Positions 6,679-8,087 of a stretch of DNA of 8,087 bases are shown here, piece after piece. Positions within the stretch are counted from its first letter, which is position 1, and every line of letters starts with the position of its first letter. Source of the DNA: Thermoplasmata archaeon (GTDB lineage Archaea > Thermoplasmatota > Penumbrarchaeia > Penumbrarchaeales > Penumbrarchaeaceae); contig JAGLEG010000080.1 in the NCBI GenBank assembly GCA_023145185.1, positions 1 through 8,087 on the forward strand, read 5' to 3'. Under the pieces are notes generated by a model. That model saw only the letters and a list, made by a program, of their open reading frames with translations, had not been told where the DNA came from and ran no database searches. Made by a program: the position numbers and the translations under genes.

Positions 6679-8087
6679 TTAAAGGGATGCGATCTCCTCT
6701 TTCACCCTCTTCATAACTATCTTGATCTCTTTCTCGAAGGAGCTATTATCCAATTTGGCCATCCTGGCGATCAATACCCTTCCCTCCAGGCTCCTGACAC
6801 GATCGATGGTGACCCCCCTTTCAACCGCGGCTGTGGCCAGGTCATGGAACCATAGTATTGCACGCACCATCATGGTCTGTTTCTTCTCCGGGCAGTAGGA
6901 ATCCACATCGTGGAACGCGTTCTGCTGAAGGAAGTCCTCCCTGAGCATCCTGGTGGTCTCCAGCACCACCTGCTGTGTGGGCGGTAGCGCATCCGGACCC
7001 ACCAGCTGAATGATCTCCTGAAGCTCCGCCTCCTGCTGCAAAAGGGACATCGCTCTGTTCCGGAGGTCGATCCACTGCGGGTCCACGTTCTCCTTCCACC
7101 ACCCCTCCACCTTGTCCGTGTAAAGGGAATAGGACCTCAGCCAGTTGATGGAAGGAAAATGTCTTCTATCAGCCAGGTTCGAGTCCAGGGCCCAGAACAC
7201 CTTGACGATCCTGAGGGTGTTCTGAGTTACGGGTTCGGAGAAATCTCCCCCAGGGGGAGATACCGCGCCTATGACCGATATGGACCCTTTTCTCGGGGCC
7301 GTCGTGTGGCACTCCACCAGGCCGGCCCGTTCGTAGAAGTTCGCAAGCCTGCTGGAGAGGTATGCAGGATAACCCTCTTCTCCGGGCATCTCCTCAAGCC
7401 TGCCGGAGATCTCCCTGAGGGCCTCGGCCCACCTGGAAGTGGAGTCTGCCATGAGGGCGACGTCATATCCCATATCCCGGTAATATTCAGCCAGGGTGAT
7501 GCCTGTGTAGACAGATGCCTCCCTTGCCGCCACGGGCATATTCGAGGTGTTCGCTATGAGGACCGTCCTTGTCATCAACGGTTGGCCGGTCCTTGGATCC
7601 ACCAGTTCAGGGAACTCCCTTAGCACCTCTGTCATCTCGTTTCCCCTCTCTCCGCACCCGATATATACAATGATCGAGGCATCGCTCCACTTGGCCAGCT
7701 GATGTTGGGTTACCGTCTTGCCGGTCCCGAACCCACCCGGTATTGCTGCGGTCCCCCCTTTGGCGATGGGGAAGAAGGTGTCCAGTATCCTCTGACCGGT
7801 TATCAGGGGAATGGAGGGGTCCAGCTTTCGCTTGAACGGCCTGGCAACCCTTACAGGCCACCTCTGGACCATCGTGAATTTCTCGATCTCCCCCTTGTGC
7901 TCGAGCTCACATATGACCTCATCCACCGTATATTCCCCCTCGGGGGCCATGGCAGATACCTTTCCCCCTTTCGCGGGTGGGACCATGATCATGTGCCTGA
8001 CGGTCGGGGTCTCCTGGACCCAGCCCATCTCATCCCCCCCCGAAAGCTCCTGTCCGATCGTTGCCGTGGGATGGAACGACCATTTCC
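6679..8087 (-). CDS. atpA: A-type (V-like) ATP synthase catalytic subunit A, partial (N-terminus beyond right edge)
   Basis: The nucleotide-binding catalytic subunit of the archaeal rotary A1Ao ATP synthase, cytoplasmic, working as an A3B3 hexamer. The 469 visible residues correspond to the C-terminal four-fifths of the usual 580-590. The frame continues past the Met at 8028 to the edge (KWSFHPTATIGQELSGGDE, then MGWVQETP), which matches the conserved subunit A bulge region, so that Met is internal. In visible-residue numbering: P-loop GGFGTGKT at 117-124; IGCGERGNEM at 142-151 with the catalytic Glu; Walker B ALMADSTSRWAEALREIS at 210-227; GRLEEMPGEEGYPAYL at 228-243; then GAVSPPGGDFSEP; and the C-terminal helical domain ending EIASL. 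Both sites where inteins are known in VMA/AtpA proteins (after the P-loop Lys, and before CGERGNEM) are uninterrupted. The gene ends its strand run: the next gene downstream is convergent, so atpB does not follow. Confidence 0.98.
   Translation of the reverse strand, partial: KWSFHPTATIGQELSGGDEMGWVQETPTVRHMIMVPPAKGGKVSAMAPEGEYTVDEVICELEHKGEIEKFTMVQRWPVRVARPFKRKLDPSIPLITGQRILDTFFPIAKGGTAAIPGGFGTGKTVTQHQLAKWSDASIIVYIGCGERGNEMTEVLREFPELVDPRTGQPLMTRTVLIANTSNMPVAAREASVYTGITLAEYYRDMGYDVALMADSTSRWAEALREISGRLEEMPGEEGYPAYLSSRLANFYERAGLVECHTTAPRKGSISVIGAVSPPGGDFSEPVTQNTLRIVKVFWALDSNLADRRHFPSINWLRSYSLYTDKVEGWWKENVDPQWIDLRNRAMSLLQQEAELQEIIQLVGPDALPPTQQVVLETTRMLREDFLQQNAFHDVDSYCPEKKQTMMVRAILWFHDLATAAVERGVTIDRVRSLEGRVLIARMAKLDNSSFEKEIKIVMKRVKEEIASL

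Noticed and set aside
7159..7623. A 154-codon plus-strand frame inside atpA
   Set aside because: A shadow of a highly conserved gene; no recognisable protein features.
7669..7720. Possible intein in subunit A, as in Thermoplasma
   Set aside because: Both known insertion points are continuous; no intein is present.
8034..8041. Run of 8 C (8 G in the coding strand) in atpA, a possible sequencing error or frameshift
   Set aside because: The reading frame matches conserved subunit A sequence on both sides (GQELSGGDEMGWVQETP), so the length is right.
1..8087. CRISPR array, tRNA, rRNA, insertion sequence or attachment site
   Set aside because: No regularly spaced direct repeats, cloverleaf, rRNA-like segment, transposase or flanking inverted repeats were found by eye on either strand.

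Overview
The window looks archaeal, most likely from the Thermoplasmata or a related euryarchaeal group. The main evidence is a rotary A-type (V-like) ATP synthase catalytic subunit A, large secreted Ig-like/carboxypeptidase-regulatory-repeat proteins rich in N-glycosylation sequons, AT-rich TATA-type promoters, a T-tract terminator and a gene that looks leaderless. Base composition is moderate. The lineage is an inference; no rRNA or tRNA is present to settle it.

Layout, left to right. (1) 1-1778, minus strand: the N-terminal 592 residues of a large exported protein with carboxypeptidase-regulatory-like and SbsA-type (Big_5) Ig-like modules. It runs off the left edge. Its start is problematic, because the only nearby ATG is followed four codons later by an in-frame TAG. 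(2) 1779-1923: a short gap with a good intrinsic terminator for the upstream gene and an AT-rich promoter for gene 1. (3) 1924-5643, minus strand: a complete 1239-residue paralogue of gene 1. It has a signal peptide, about 1,060 residues of extracellular beta-sandwich modules, one transmembrane helix, and a cytoplasmic tail made of a double zinc ribbon plus a 49-residue, almost wholly Asp/Glu terminus. (4) 5644-5855: a 212-base divergent intergenic region ending in a large palindrome that covers the start codon of the next gene. (5) 5856-6278 and 6294-6671, plus strand: a two-gene unit encoding a winged-helix regulator and a small DUF3467-like protein with a basic tail. (6) 6679-8087, minus strand: the C-terminal 469 residues of ATP synthase subunit A, convergent with the two-gene unit (7 bases between stop codons) and running off the right edge.

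How the parts may work together (inference): the divergent regulator, with a strong operator-like palindrome at its own start, may control itself and possibly the surface-protein pair on the other side of the intergenic region. The 1239-residue protein could link an extracellular adhesive or sensory stalk to a cytoplasmic zinc-ribbon/acidic docking tail. The ATP synthase gene is housekeeping and appears unrelated, but its separation from atpB, which usually follows it directly, is notable. No CRISPR array, tRNA, rRNA or insertion sequence is seen.
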